Origin: Aphrocallistes beatrix
Lineage: Eukaryota; Porifera; Hexactinellida; Sceptrulophora; Aphrocallistidae
Reading direction: 5' to 3'
DNA length: 64,000 nucleotides
Assembly (NCBI GenBank): GCA_963281255.1
Contig: OY725503.1
Coordinates: forward strand, 2,542,001 to 2,606,000
The position numbers and the translations under genes are program-made. The notes beneath the pieces are model-generated. The model was given only the letters and a program-made list of their open reading frames with translations, had not been told where the DNA came from and did not search any database. Below are positions 1-11,798 of this stretch, one piece after another (within the stretch, counting starts at the first letter, position 1; each line of letters begins with the position of its first letter).

Positions 1-1505
1 GTACGATCGATATCTTTCTGGTTTAGCCAGTTGTTCCGGATTGATTTAAGGATATGAACGAAATCGAATAGTAAGATGAGTATTGTGTTAGGATCAAGAA
101 AATGGGGAACAATTGTCTCCAAAGTGTGCGTTGGGGAAAATATCTTGAATATGTTTACGTTCATGGGATAGTTATCTGTACACACAACTTTAACATACAA
201 TTCACAACGCTCGATATCTTCTATCACTTGCTTGATAACAGGGAATATATCCATCGCAGATGTATTTGAACAAGGTAGTAGACGAACGATGGTTGACCAC
301 TTTTAGATAAGCTAGAAACCATAAAAGCAAATATAGTTTTTGCTGGCTCAGTAACATTTTGTGATGATCCTATAATACTCCCTCCTTTATAAGTGAATTC
401 TGACTTCACATGGAGTTCGTCCATTTGGACTATCATATTTCGTTCTCTTTGGTTGAAATCAGAGGTAGCCTTTTCCAAAAAATTAATATATTCACTATCA
501 AGGCCAAACTTAGTATATAAACGCTGAAGTGTTGAGTAATGTAGAAGAGAAAGTGAGTCAAGAGATTGCAAATAATGGTAGCACGACGGAGAGATAAGTT
601 GGCACTTGAGTGCTACTACAATAGTCCCAATGTTGTAGGTGCGATGAGTTTTCGGACGAAACAAATTATCCAACTGACACAGAATAAATTGGAGGGAAGA
701 AAGCAGTTGATTATCCTCTTGACAACCATCTAGTATTACCTGTGAATTCGACAACTTATCAACTGTTAGACGCAATTGTTTAGTCACTTCAACTATCTGC
801 TGTTTAAATGTAGGGGTAGATAATTCTTGTCTGGTTTTCAATACCGATATCAATATCCCGAATATCAGTAATCTGCTTTATGTATAAGTAGATTTCTTTT
901 TGTTATAGAAGCCCTTTGTACATAAGGCTTCATTTATCGAGAGAGAACGTTCGATATAATGAGCACCGGTAACATCCGATATAGCAGGTTGAATTAAATA
1001 GAGTTGATTCTCATCAGAGTATCCACTGTTTTGGAAGAGCAATACGGACAAGCTTAGATTTTAAATCTTCAAATCCAAGTACTTGAAACTTCTCTTCATC
1101 AATTGTTTTCTGCCTCATACTCAGTTCCATCGCAAGAGCCAGGTGATCACGATCTTTAGTGTTTTTGTCTAACCGAGCTGACGGAGTACGTGTACATTGG
1201 ATTGGTTTGGATAAGTAACTGGGACAACCAGGCAAAAAACATGGAACTGCAAGTGGGGATAGTCTAGGGAGAATGCGTTTTTCTTGCAGGATGGAACCGT
1301 CTGGTTGAGGGATACTGAAGAAATTCTCCACATCTTCATCACGGAAATGCTTCACGCAGACATAAATCTTCTTAATTTCCTCAATAAATTCTCTGTGGAG
1401 AAATTGTTCCCATTGAGAAACTATGTGAGGTGGACCATTAGGCATCTTAAAAATGGGTGTGTGTGGTTCTCCGTCATAGTTACTCCTACAGCCAGGAGCA
1501 GACAT
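1..1505 (-). pseudogene. THAP-domain P-element-like transposase, broken and cut by window edge
   Basis: This is a decayed transposase of the P/THAP9 type, read on the minus strand from 1505 down past base 1. The N-terminal stretch (1505-1014) has a THAP zinc-finger layout: an early GCRSNYD cysteine, a tryptophan followed by EQF, then VCVKHF (the C-x2-H pair) and a proline-rich PCFLPGCPSYL tail. The frame then shifts near 1035 into a linker. A second open stretch (853-224) carries MDELHVKSEF, matching the first catalytic Asp block of P-type RNase-H domains. After a further shift near 256 the frame reads VCTDNYPMN and FDFVHILKSIRNNWL, the second Asp and the conserved VH.LKN.RNNWL block. At least two frameshifts make it inactive. 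DNA at 1735-1797 (ATCCATGGTCCAG and GGCCTTATATA) resembles the subterminal sequence of the related element at 15683-17963, so the 5' end of this element probably lies there. Confidence 0.85.
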
Positions 1506-1798
1506 TTATTTGGCATCGAGATAGAAAATGCGATAGAAAAGTATAATTTGAACAAAAATAAACAATTTAATGTAGGAATTAGGCAAATGGAAGAGTGATC
1601 GGAGAGAAAATACATATTTTTGAGGAAATATACAGACAGAGTATTAATAAAATGGATCTAAATCGTGATAAGATATATTACTAATATATTATCGAAAGAA
1701 AATATAAAAATTATGGTTCATTAATATAATAGCCTTCCTTTAATCCATGGTCCAGGTTCACAAATTTGGTTCACAGGCCTTATATAACGTAGGTCACG

Positions 1799-4773
1799 GT
1801 TGAATCTAGATTATATATTATAGTGATGTATATTACCGACATTGTGCGTTTGAAAATAATGTTTCTGAAGATTTTATAAAGGGTTTAGATTGCAAGTAAA
1901 ACTGAAGAAATTGCATTATAGAAAGGGACAATATACTCAATAAAAATATTTCGCCGACTTGAACTTGTGTGTACCTTTATTTAATATGCTATATATGCAG
2001 TAATTATATATCATATATAATTCAATGTATATAGATTCTTTTTATTGATAAGATTTCATGCTTCACAGTTTTTGTTATCATTTGTGGTAGTGAAATTTAA
2101 GCTTCATAGAAATTGAATCCATTTTGTGTTTCTAGTATGTACTTTTGTCTGAATCAATAAATACGTAGCTAATTATATTATAAAAACTCAAATAAACAGA
2201 ATTACAAATCTCATTCTTTCTATTCTTGACAGTTATGGCAATGCCAAATGAAGTATCATTTCTTTGCGATGGTTATCGCATTGATAATCCTTATCGTGTT
2301 TGTCGGTTGTGCTTCAACCGAACTTCATCCAGAGGAATACCGAAAGAATATGTTCGCCAACCACTTACTCAGCTTGTAATAAATAGAGCACTTAAATACT
2401 ACCAAATTGACTTCATGCAAGAGCTCGCCGACACAACTAAGCCAAAGGTACTTTGTTCAGGTTGTCGGTCTCGTTTAGCTAACCTAGAAACAGGAAAATA
2501 AACAACTGAAAAATGGGAAGATGATCATGCTAAAATTGCGATTCTACCTTGTATTGAAGAGCAACAGTCTAGTACTCGTGGAACAATAAGGTGCAAAATG
2601 GAAAACCGCTGCTATGTTTGTCAGATCAATGCATCGTCACTCAATAATTTCTTGACTAAACTCAAAGCTAATGCGCCTCGACCTGGCAGACCCTTAGAAC
2701 AGTCGCCATCTGTGGCAATTTGTAGCAAATGCGGAATGTATTTGGACAATCACGACCTTAAATTTTGTTCCAGCGTTTTCAAATATCCTCAGAGCTCCGC
2801 AATAGCTGGAAAACTTTTTGCAGAAAGAGTAGAAGCCCGAGGCTACACAAGTAATGTGGCTGTTAACTATGTTAAAGAAACGTTGCAACTAGAAAGAAAG
2901 GATATTTCATGCTCTAGTAATAATCCTCCAATTGGTCTGAATCATCCTTATGATTCGAACAATAGACTAGCAATTACTACAGTTGGCTACGAAGGTAGAG
3001 GTTCTGTACTTAAGCAGTTGAGTGTTGAAGCAGCAAGAGATTTACAGAGGTTAGGCCATCTTGGTCTTGGGAAAAATTCTTATTGGGAACTAGGGAGAAT
3101 TCTACGCAGAGATGGAATTTCCTTTCCTGATGGTGGGATTAAACGCGCATGGGATGAAAAATGGGAGATATTTGGAAGTATTTTTACATCAATTATCCTT
3201 CCAATGGTAAATAAGAAATTGATACCTATCCAACAGCCTACTCCGTTCGGATGTTGTATTGACATCAATAATCTCCTCAACATTATTACTCATTCTCAGT
3301 CAGATTCTATCTCTAGATTGAAGCTTCAAGTTGACGGAGGGAAGGATTTCCTGAAGATGTCAGTGAACATTATATCAATGCATCCTAATAGCCTATATAC
3401 ACCACTCCAAATAGTATACTTTCAAACTTTGTCGTTGCAATGGGAAACGCACCGGAGAATTATCATAATTTGAGGGAACTGTTTACATATTCATCTATTC
3501 GCAAATTATTTGAAAATGATATTCCCATACAGATAACTTGCGATTTTAAAGTAGCGGCTTTGGTCTTGGGTATTCAACAAGCATCGAGCAACTACCCTTG
3601 TCCATTCTGTTTATGGCGAAATGGTTCACTCTGTACAGGCTTACCAGACAAAGCTAGGAAACACCAGGATCTAATGGTTGATTTAGTTAGAAAACGCCAT
3701 AACGTCATAAATAACCCAATAATTTCCTGGTCCGAGTCACCAATGGAAAAAATAGCCCTCGCTCCATTGCATATTCTTCTTGGTTTGGTAAACAGACTAT
3801 ACAATGAAGCAAGACCAAGTGACAGTGCATCAATTCGAAGGGATCGTCAGCTTTACAAGCATCACTGCTCAGCGCTCTGTCGATATATGGTACACCGATC
3901 TGAATATTGGAATGCTACTCTGGAGGGTAATTCCTGTTCTAGACTGCTGGATCATTTGGATGATATACCATTTGCTGATAGCTCAGTTAAATTCCTAAAT
4001 GCATTGAAAACATTAAAACAAGTGAAGGATAATTGCTTAGATAAGATAAGGAAAACCGGATGGCGTGAAAGTATACAAGCGTTTAGAGAAGCTTGTCGTG
4101 ATGCAAATTTACCATGGTCGCTAAAATCTCATATTCTGTCTGATCACTACGAAGAATATTTCAATCGTTTTGAAAGTATACCAGATGCCGGTGCAGCAAT
4201 TAGTTCAGAACAGAGTGGAGAAATGCTTCATTCACGAATACAACAAGTTTGGAATCTTCGATTCAAGACAGGAAGAGAAAATCCTTTATATCCTCAGCGT
4301 CTTGTCGATTGTAAAGTGACTTACAACTACAACCTACAGTGGGACAAATTTACTAGATCAACAACAAAGGTAGAATTGAGTAATAATAAGGAAGGAGAAA
4401 ATTATGAGGACAGTGATGACGAGGAAAGATTAGTGCCTCATAATTGAGAAACTGATTCTGAAAGCTCTGATTCAGATTAAGAATGGTTATTCCATGCTCC
4501 ATTCAACTCCTTAGATAATTAAGTTATTTAACTAATTATATGCTTCTATATACGTATATAACATATTAAATTAGGTTACTCATTGATATTTTTAAAAAAG
4601 TATACAAATTCAAGTCGGCGAAATATTTTTATCGAGTTTATTGTCCGCTTCTATAGTGCAATTTCTTCAGTTTTACTTGCAATCTAAACCCTTCATAAAA
4701 TCTTCAGAAACATTATTTTCAAACGCACAATTTCGGTAATATACATCACTATAATATCTAATCTAGGTTCAAC
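1799..4773 (+). mobile_element. Unclassified DDE transposon with about 168-bp terminal inverted repeats
   Basis: Bases 1799-1965 and 4605-4773 are near-identical inverted copies; both outer ends read GTTGAA, then (A/C)TCTAGATTA or its variant, and the inner ends read CGCCGACTTGAA. The pair encloses one transposase gene on the plus strand. Total length is 2975 bp. No convincing target site duplication was found: ATAACG follows the right end and also occurs near, but not at, the left end. Mismatches between the arms are few, so the insertion is fairly young. The left end lies directly beside the terminus of the THAP/P-type remnant. Confidence 0.85.
2235..4447 (+). pseudogene. Transposase of unclassified DDE family with two N-terminal zinc knuckles
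   Basis: The gene lies inside the TIR pair at 1799-4773. From the ATG at 2235 the protein has a CRLC...CSGC cysteine pair, then CYVC...CSKC, resembling zinc-binding modules of a transposon family common in invertebrate genomes. The frame is broken once by TAA at 2499-2501 and then continues unchanged to about 3390. There a single frameshift moves it to the frame that runs to 4447. Candidate catalytic residues are Asp in KLQVDGGKDF, Asp in ITCDFKVAALVLGI and Glu in SSEQSGEMLHS. The motifs YPCPFC and the SEQ..E..H..W pattern recur in this family. After the stop at 4447 an acidic tail (ETDSESSDSD) is still readable. Only one nonsense and one shift break an otherwise full-length ORF, so it decayed recently. 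The family name is unknown to me; KDZ-like transposases are a possible relation. Confidence 0.75.
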
Positions 4774-5334
4774 ATAACGAAGAGGATAATATAACATTTT
4801 TGGAAAATTGAATTTATTTATTTTGGCGGGATAATGTCCGGACATGATCAGTCCTTAGATTATATTATATAAAATCATGAAAAATAGTTGTTGTCTCAGG
4901 TTCTAAATTGATACTGTTTATTCAAGTGTTTTTTTAAACACGGAAATATGAAAAATAGCAATATAAAATATATGTTGACAGCTATGTGGGACACTAAAAA
5001 ATGGCAAAATTTAAAACCCTACATTTGACTGATTTATCAAAGTTTTGTCTATAAATATCATTTAGTGTGACCGAAACATGTATAATCAGGTAATTATAAA
5101 GCGAATTTAATCGATTCATACCATACTCAGTATGGAAACAACCGGACATATCAAAGCGACGGACAGATCACAATTTACGTGTAAAATGCAATATGAAATG
5201 AGGAAAATCCAATTTCTGAAAAATTCTGACGTTACCAGATCAAATCAAAAACGGATTCCGGCACTACTAATATGCTAGTTACTTAGAAAATAATTGTTTT
5301 CGTTGGTAATTTTTCTAATTTTTTCGTAAAGAAT
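4774..5334. other. No gene seen
   Basis: AT-rich sequence between the TIR transposon and the large palindrome. I see no coding motif, RNA gene or clear repeat here. Confidence 0.5.
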
Positions 5335-7045
5335 TTACACCTGTGATATATCACTCAAAATTTTATGCCTTTTGTGAAAATATAAAATTGACATGACGAC
5401 TCTCAATTTCTGCCATTTTGAAAATGCTTTTATGTCTTCCTCTTTAATATCACTCATTCTTACAACATTCTGCTATTGATATGTGCATTCGGAATTATAA
5501 GTATATTTGACCGCAGACAGACTAAACATAAACAGTGCAATGCTGTTGTTGCTATGTAATAGGAATGCAATAAATGTCACTTATGAGTTGAAAAGTTAAT
5601 TTTAGAGGACTAATATTTGCTAAACAATCCGATATTTAGTCCGACCATAGCACTCTGTATATAAGGGCTTCCATCTAAATCTCAAAAATGGACCAGGGAT
5701 GCGGTCGAAGATGGTTGATCAAATACATGATCTGCCAAAAATCATGAACAACGCAGAATAGAGCTTCGAAATGTAGTACCAGCATATATAAATATGACGC
5801 CAAAGTATCCATATCCGTTGTTAAAATTTCGATTAGTCATCATATGTTTGCACAATAGGTTATATTTGGGACACATTTAGTGAATTTCAGAGGTTGTTTA
5901 AGGGCACTTCTAAGTGGTTGTTTTATTATAGTTTTTTGTATAGAACAGAGCTGTGAATGGGTTGATGTGAAAAGTGAATATTTTTCATGGAATGTTGCTA
6001 CATTCCAGCGTTGCTATGGAAACGCATTTTGATCAGTTGAGGTCATATCTTGAAAACCGCAATAACTATGCATTCAAATTTGATCTTATTTGATAGCCAA
6101 TAGACTACTTCCTATAAAATGCCATGACAAAATTTCCACGTATAGATTCAATGGTTAACGAGTTATCAGACTATTTATCACTTTGGTCACATTTGGTAAT
6201 TTGTTTAACGTAAACCATTGAATCTAGACGTGGAAATTATGTCATGGCATTATAGGAAGTAGTCTATTGGCTATCAAATAAGATCAAATTTGAATGCATA
6301 GTTATTGCGGTTTTCAAGATATGACCTCAACTGATCAAAATGCGTTTCCATAGCAACGCTGGAATGTAGCAACATTCCATGAAAATATTCACTTTTCGCA
6401 TCAACCCATTCACTACTCAGTTCTATACAAAAAAACTATAATAAAACAACCACTTAGAAGTGCCCTTAAACTACCTCTGAAAATCACTAAATATCTCCCA
6501 AATATAACCTAATGCGCAAGCATATGATCACTAATCGAAATTTTAACAACGGATATGGATACTTTGGCGTCATATTTATATATGCTGGTAATACATTTCG
6601 AAGCTCTATTCTGCGTTGTTCATGATTTTTGGCAGATCATGTATTTGATCAACCATCTTCGACCGCATCCCTGGTCCATTTCGAGATTTAGATGGAAGCC
6701 CTTATATACAGAGCGCTATGGTCGGACTAAATATCGGATTGTTTAGCAAATATTAGTCCTCTAAAATTAACTTTTCAACTCATTAGTGACATTTATTGCA
6801 TTCCTATTACATAGCAACAACAGCATTGCACTGTTTATGTTTAGTCTGTCTGCGGTCAAATATACAACAGACTTATAATTCCGAATGCACATATCAATAG
6901 CAGAATGTTGTAAGAATGAGTGATATTAAAGAGGGAGACATAAAAGCATTTTCAAAAGGGCAGAAAATGAAAGTTTTCAGGTCAATTTGTTATTTTTACA
7001 AAAGGCATGCAATTTTGAGTTATATATAGAAAGCGTTTACAGGTA
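5335..7045. repeat. Large imperfect palindrome (foldback), arms about 0.83 kb
   Basis: Arms 5335-6165 and 6212-7045 are inverted copies with a short centre around 6190. Inside each arm, CATAGCACTCTG (left, near 5650) and its complement (right, near 6712) mark the same CATAGC terminus and GGACCAGGGATGCGG subterminal motif used by the P-type foldbacks at 10104, 33510 and 15683. Here, however, the sequence outside those termini is also inverted, for more than 300 bp on each side. This is either a foldback nested at the centre of an older palindrome or a longer element variant. No target duplication could be defined. Confidence 0.8.
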
Positions 7046-7553
7046 TAAAAATGTGAATAACTCAAAGAGAACATATGGAAACCAAATTAACTTTTTTAGA
7101 CAATGAATTATGAATATAAACAGTAAAATATCCAAAAATAAAACAGTTTCCAAAATATACATTTTTGTTACTTCATAGTTCCGGTTTGCTTCAGGAGTTG
7201 GTTTCAGTTCCAGTTTTCACAAAGAAAAGGAACTCAAAACTTAATTTACTCTAGTTTTTCGTATTCTCCATATGTAAAAACATAAGTATTGTAATTTATG
7301 AAAGAATTTGATGAATATTTTTCGAGTTATTCGAGTTTAAAATGGGATGGTGATTTTACCATTGTGAAAATCCTTGGTCAAACAGCAAAAATTCAAAAAT
7401 TTGTGACGTCATAACTCAAAACCCACATGACCGATTGATCTGAAATTTTCACAAAAGTGAAGACATATCAGTGCCCTGTCGCACAGCAAATTTCAGACCA
7501 ATCGGTTGATGGTGGTGAAATGATTGGTTTTTTGACATGGAATTCCCCATATA

Positions 7554-8303
7554 CAGGGTGGCCCATAAATTCTGTCCCAAGCTTCATTAGGTATAAATTT
7601 TTTAATACTCAAACAGTCTTAGTTATTATGGTCTTTAGAGATTGTTATTCAAATATTCTCAATGATTTTAAAAGATTTTTCGAGTCTAAGAACTGGAACT
7701 GTGTTTTGTATGGTGAGTTTTGTGGAAAAAATATGTGTCCTGGCTCGCAGCGAAATTCGAGAATCAGGGTCACTGCTTCTGTAAAAATGTCTCTATAATC
7801 GATATTCCATGACGATTTAGCACCAGATACCTTTCATTCATCATGGAAATATTTCACAAATCCAATGAATGCTTTATCAGAAACGAGATAAAGTTATTAT
7901 TTAACGAGTTAAATTAGGTGCATTTTGCAAAATCACCAAAAATGGCACTTTTTTTCACATCACTAAAAATCTGATCCAAATGGTTCTCAATATACACTGA
8001 TCTAAACGTCCTATATTTCTACAAAATTAGAGTGTTCGAGGAAAATGTGAGAGCTAATTTGTCCTAGAATTTATAGACTCTAGAAAGATAATTTGAAAAG
8101 CAGTGGGCCCTGATTCTCGTTTTTCACTGCGAGTCAGGACACATTTTTTCTCGACAAAACTCACAATACAAAACACAGTTCCTGGTCTTAGTCATTGAGA
8201 ATATTCGAATTACAATCTCTAAAGACAATAATAACTAATATTGTATGAGTATAAGAAATTTTATACCTAATAAAGCTTGGGACAGAACTTATGGGCCACC
8301 CTG
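7554..8303. mobile_element. Tc1/mariner-type foldback MITE, TA-flanked (copy 1)
   Basis: The ends read CAGGGTGGCCCATAA and are flanked on both sides by TA, the Tc1/mariner target duplication. The arms are long inverted repeats of about 250 bp or more around a short centre. There is no transposase; open stretches inside are incidental. A second copy lies at 47723-48486 with the same termini and interior, including its own TA flanks. Confidence 0.85.
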
Positions 8304-8329
8304 TAATAGATTATATATCTTCAATAGTT

Positions 8330-8875
8330 TTTAAGATATGACATCGCCCTCTTTCGGGACCATAAAGATATTATGCCCGAACTTTACCTATAATAAGCGA
8401 TATCTCAAGAACAAATGGTCGGATCCGAACAAATCTTTTTTGAAACGATCAGAATTTTATTTCTGATCGCTAAATATCTGAGATCAAATTTGCGATTTCC
8501 CGAGCATTATATAAATGAACTCCCTTATAAAACTATTTTGTTTGGATTTTATTTGCCCATTCTTTTAAATCTTTGTGTTATATAATCTCCAAAGGTGCCA
8601 AAACAATGTTAAGGTTCATATCATTAAAAAATATCAAATAAGTTAAAAACTAATTGGTAAATGAGTCAAAACCCTCCAATAATTTTTCAATTTTTATTAA
8701 CGCTAAACGAGTTACCTCACAAAAATCAAAATAAATTCCGTCCAAATAGTGCAATCAGATGGTAGACCGATCAGTAATACAATGAAATTTGCAATAAAAA
8801 GTTTTTGTTTTTTTACGCCAGGCAAGGTTTTTCGAGGGCGGTATCCTTAATGATTAGAGAAGCGAACTTTTGATA
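8330..8875. repeat. Dispersed 0.55-kb repeat (copy 1)
   Basis: This stretch is collinear with 58885-59445: both start at AATAGTTTTTAAGATATGACATC-like sequence and end at GAGGGCGGTATCCTTAA. No coding capacity is conserved between the copies. A short piece of the start also appears near 35510. The class is unknown. Confidence 0.7.
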
Positions 8876-9228
8876 AACTACAATTATGCTCACTCAAATG
8901 ATTTTGAAACCGATTTTTTTGCTTACATTATTATACCTGTTGTCTATTTTTCAGCGAAGAATTTTTCACTTTCTAGTAATTATTTATACTTTTGTAGGTC
9001 AGAAAGCCATATTATGATAAATCATGACGTCGCTTGAAGTGGGACCTAAATTACATAATCACAAACCAAGATCTTCAAAAATGATTCCAATGCAATCAAT
9101 ATTTTTGAATATCCCAAACAAAGACATTAGTACACCAACATGTATTAATAAAGTAGGCCATTGTATTATTTAGTATTGAATCTTAATTTTATGTTTTAAG
9201 ATCATGCTATTACTTGTAATACTCAAAT

Positions 9229-9246
9229 TTTTTTTTTAAATTTTAG
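9229..9246 (+). promoter_or_regulatory. Probable 3' splice site upstream of COMMD4
   Basis: A run of T followed by AAATTTTAG ends 10 bases before the COMMD4 ATG. It fits a splice acceptor joining a non-coding first exon, which I could not locate in 8876-9228. That stretch otherwise holds nothing I recognise. Confidence 0.5.
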
Positions 9247-9256
9247 GTTCTATATA

Positions 9257-9856
9257 ATGAAATTTCGATTTTGTGGTGATCTAGACTGCCCTGATTGGGT
9301 ACTTGCAGAAATCAGTGTTCTATCTAAGATGACCTCCATTAAAATCAGACAACTTGTTTTGCAAATCATAAAATTTATTCTTACTGGGGAAGTGAATATT
9401 GATTCTTTCAATAAATTAATTTATGACTCAAAATTCGAATCTTCTGATATAAAAGCTTCTTTTGCTGCAATATCATTTATTTTAAAAAACTCGACACGAT
9501 ATGCTGTTGACAGTGGCACCCTATCTAATGAATTACAGCAATTAGGTCTTCCTAAAGATAATAGTAATGCGTTGTGCAAAATTTACGCCGAAAATCTTGA
9601 GAAATTGAGTCTCGAATTAAAAGATCGAAGTCTTAGAATTTTTCGTCTGAGAAAGGTAGATTGGAGAGTCGATTATATTTTAAATTCGAACATTCTAGAT
9701 GAGATAAATGAACCAAAATTTGAAATAAAACTTACCGCTGTTCAAAATCTTAGTGGCAATAAGAAAACATTGTTTTTCAGCATATCTAGAATTTGTCATC
9801 AAACTCTTTTAGCTGATTTGAAGAATGCTCTGAAAATAATGGAATCCACTCTTTGA
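9257..9856 (+). CDS. COMMD4: COMM domain-containing protein 4 (COMMD4-like)
   Basis: This is an intact 199-codon gene, the only clear cellular gene in the window. COMMD proteins assemble as hetero-oligomers in the Commander complex, which recycles membrane cargo from endosomes and influences NF-kB and cullin-ligase activity. The N-terminus RFCGDLDCPDWVLAEIS and the block ELQQLGLPK are hallmarks of COMMD4. The C-terminal COMM domain spans about residues 133-199 and begins with the conserved VDWRVDY tryptophan block. Length equals that of animal COMMD4. The ATG is fixed by the conserved M-K/R-FRFCGDLD start. A T-rich tract ending in AAATTTTAG lies 10 bases upstream (9229-9246) and looks like a 3' splice site, so a non-coding 5' exon is likely. 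The whole coding region is one exon, which may reflect intron loss or an old retrocopy. No poly(A) tail or TSD was noticed. Confidence 0.95.
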   Translation: MKFRFCGDLDCPDWVLAEISVLSKMTSIKIRQLVLQIIKFILTGEVNIDSFNKLIYDSKFESSDIKASFAAISFILKNSTRYAVDSGTLSNELQQLGLPKDNSNALCKIYAENLEKLSLELKDRSLRIFRLRKVDWRVDYILNSNILDEINEPKFEIKLTAVQNLSGNKKTLFFSISRICHQTLLADLKNALKIMESTL

Positions 9857-10103
9857 CCTGGTATCAAAATTTCAATCTATTGTATTTATTATATATATAC
9901 TGGTAGAAATATATTACTTCATAAATAATTTGTATTAAACTATTAACGTAAAGTTGTCAATATTTCTCTAATTCTAATTTCATTACATCTGAAAATATTT
10001 AATATATATTTAGTGAGATAAACGTTTATTCTACATACAGTAGACAATGGATATAGTGATATTAGATATAGTTATATATTGGATATAGTGATATTAGATA
10101 TGG

Positions 10104-11172
10104 CATAGCCTACTATATATATGGCCTAAGAGTAACTTAACCAGGGATGCGGTAGAAGATGGATGAAGAAATACATGAGCTGCCTTAAATCATTAACAAA
10201 GCACAATAGAGCTTAGGAATGTATTACCAGCATATATAAATATGGTGTCAAAGCACCCATATTCGTTGTTAAAATTTAGATTAGTCATCAAATGATTGCG
10301 CAACAGGCTATATTTGGGTCAAATTTAGTGATTTTCAGAGGTCGTTTAAGGGCACTTCTAAGTGTTTTTATTATAATGTTTTTCGCATAGAACTGAGAAG
10401 TGAATGTGTTAATACGAAAAATTTGGAATTTTTTCATGGAATGTTCTTACATTCCATTGTGCTATGGAAACGTGTTTTGGTCAGTTGGGGCTATATCTTG
10501 AAAACAGCGATAGCTAGACATACAAATTTAATCCCATTTGATAGCAAATAGGCTACTTCCTATTAAGCTATAATACAATTTCTATGTCTTAATTCAATAA
10601 TTTACGAGTTATTAGACAATTTATCATATTGGTCACATTTGGTAATCTGTCGAATATCTCGTAAACCATTGAATTAAGACATAGAAATTGTATTTTAGCT
10701 TAATAGGAAGTAGCCTATTTGCTATCAAATGGGATTAAATTTGAATGTCTAGCTATCGCTGTTTTCAAGATATAGCCCCAACTGACCAAAACACGTCTCC
10801 ATAGCAACACTGGAATGTAAGAACATTCCATGAAAAAATTCCAAATTTTTCGCATTAACACAGCCACTTCTCAGTTCTATGCGAAAAACATTATAATAAA
10901 AACACTTAGAAGTGCCCTTAAACGACCTCTGAAAATCACTAAATTTGACCCAAATATAGCCTGTTGCGCAATCATTTGATGACTAATCTAAATTTTAACA
11001 ACGAATATGGGTGCTTTGACACCATATTTTTATATGCTGGTAATACATTCCTAAGCTCTATTGTGCTTTGTTAATGATTTAAGGCAGCTCATGTATTTCT
11101 TCAACCATCTTCTACCGCATCCCTAGTGCCAAATTCGCAAGTTACTCTGAGGCCTTATTATAGTAGGCTATG
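10104..11172. mobile_element. P-type (Galileo-like) foldback element, copy A
   Basis: The ends read CATAGCCTACTATA and are exact inverted copies; the arms run about 510 bp to a short centre near 10630. The flanking 7-mers are GATATGG (10097-10103) and GATATTG (11173-11179), matching at 6 of 7 positions and so a likely 7-bp target duplication. The subterminal CCAGGGATGCGGTAGAAGATGG is shared with the other members. It encodes no protein. Confidence 0.85.
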
Positions 11173-11312
11173 GATATTGTTATATATTGGATATAGTGAT
11201 AGTTTGTCCAAAATTTCCTTGTCCCCGGAACTATTACTAGATCCAATATCTGTTGTATATGAGAATTTGAAGATTTATTGTTCAAATCTTGCTCGAAGCA
11301 TAATTATTTAAA

Positions 11313-11798
11313 TCAAGCCCGCTTCGCTTGCTTGCGCTGCGCGACTGGCGGATACTTTGTGCCCGCCAGAGGCGCGTTTTGGGTACCTGCGGTCAGATTG
11401 ATTAATTATAATGGATATGGCATCTCTAAATACGTCTGTCCTACTGTTATGATCGATATCGCTCGAAAAATCACCAAATTTGTCAGTTTTTCAATTTGTG
11501 ATGCGTGATGATAACGTCATAACAGAGTGATTAGTCATCATTTGGATGAGAGTTGTATCATATATGAGATATATTGATGTACACATTCTAATTTCACCTT
11601 TCTATCACCTAAAATGACTGAGTTAAGGTCGAAAAATTTCTCATTATAAAATGCTGACAATGATGTCATAATTCCACGATGAGTCTACATTTTCGTCTGA
11701 GCACAGAGCTTAGCAGAGCCATAACCAAAAGATCCCACATGCCAAAAATCTGCTTTCTGTGCATAGCAGTTTCTTCTATCTATTCGTTGTATATATAT
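11313..11798 (+). repeat. 0.5-kb hairpin repeat (HINE-like), copy 1
   Basis: This is a member of the most abundant repeat in the window. One end begins near AAGCCCGCTTCGCTTGC with GC-rich hairpins; the other ends at a (TA)n tract after TTCGTTGTA. The GC-rich hairpins at one end and microsatellite at the other resemble Helentron-associated (DINE-1/HINE) elements, but this class is inference. Confidence 0.75.

Noticed and set aside
1284..1598. 104-codon plus-strand ORF over the THAP region
   Set aside because: The opposite strand has the THAP motifs, so this is its shadow.
8500..9250. Additional coding exons of COMMD4 upstream
   Set aside because: The protein is already complete from its conserved first residue; no upstream coding motif was found.
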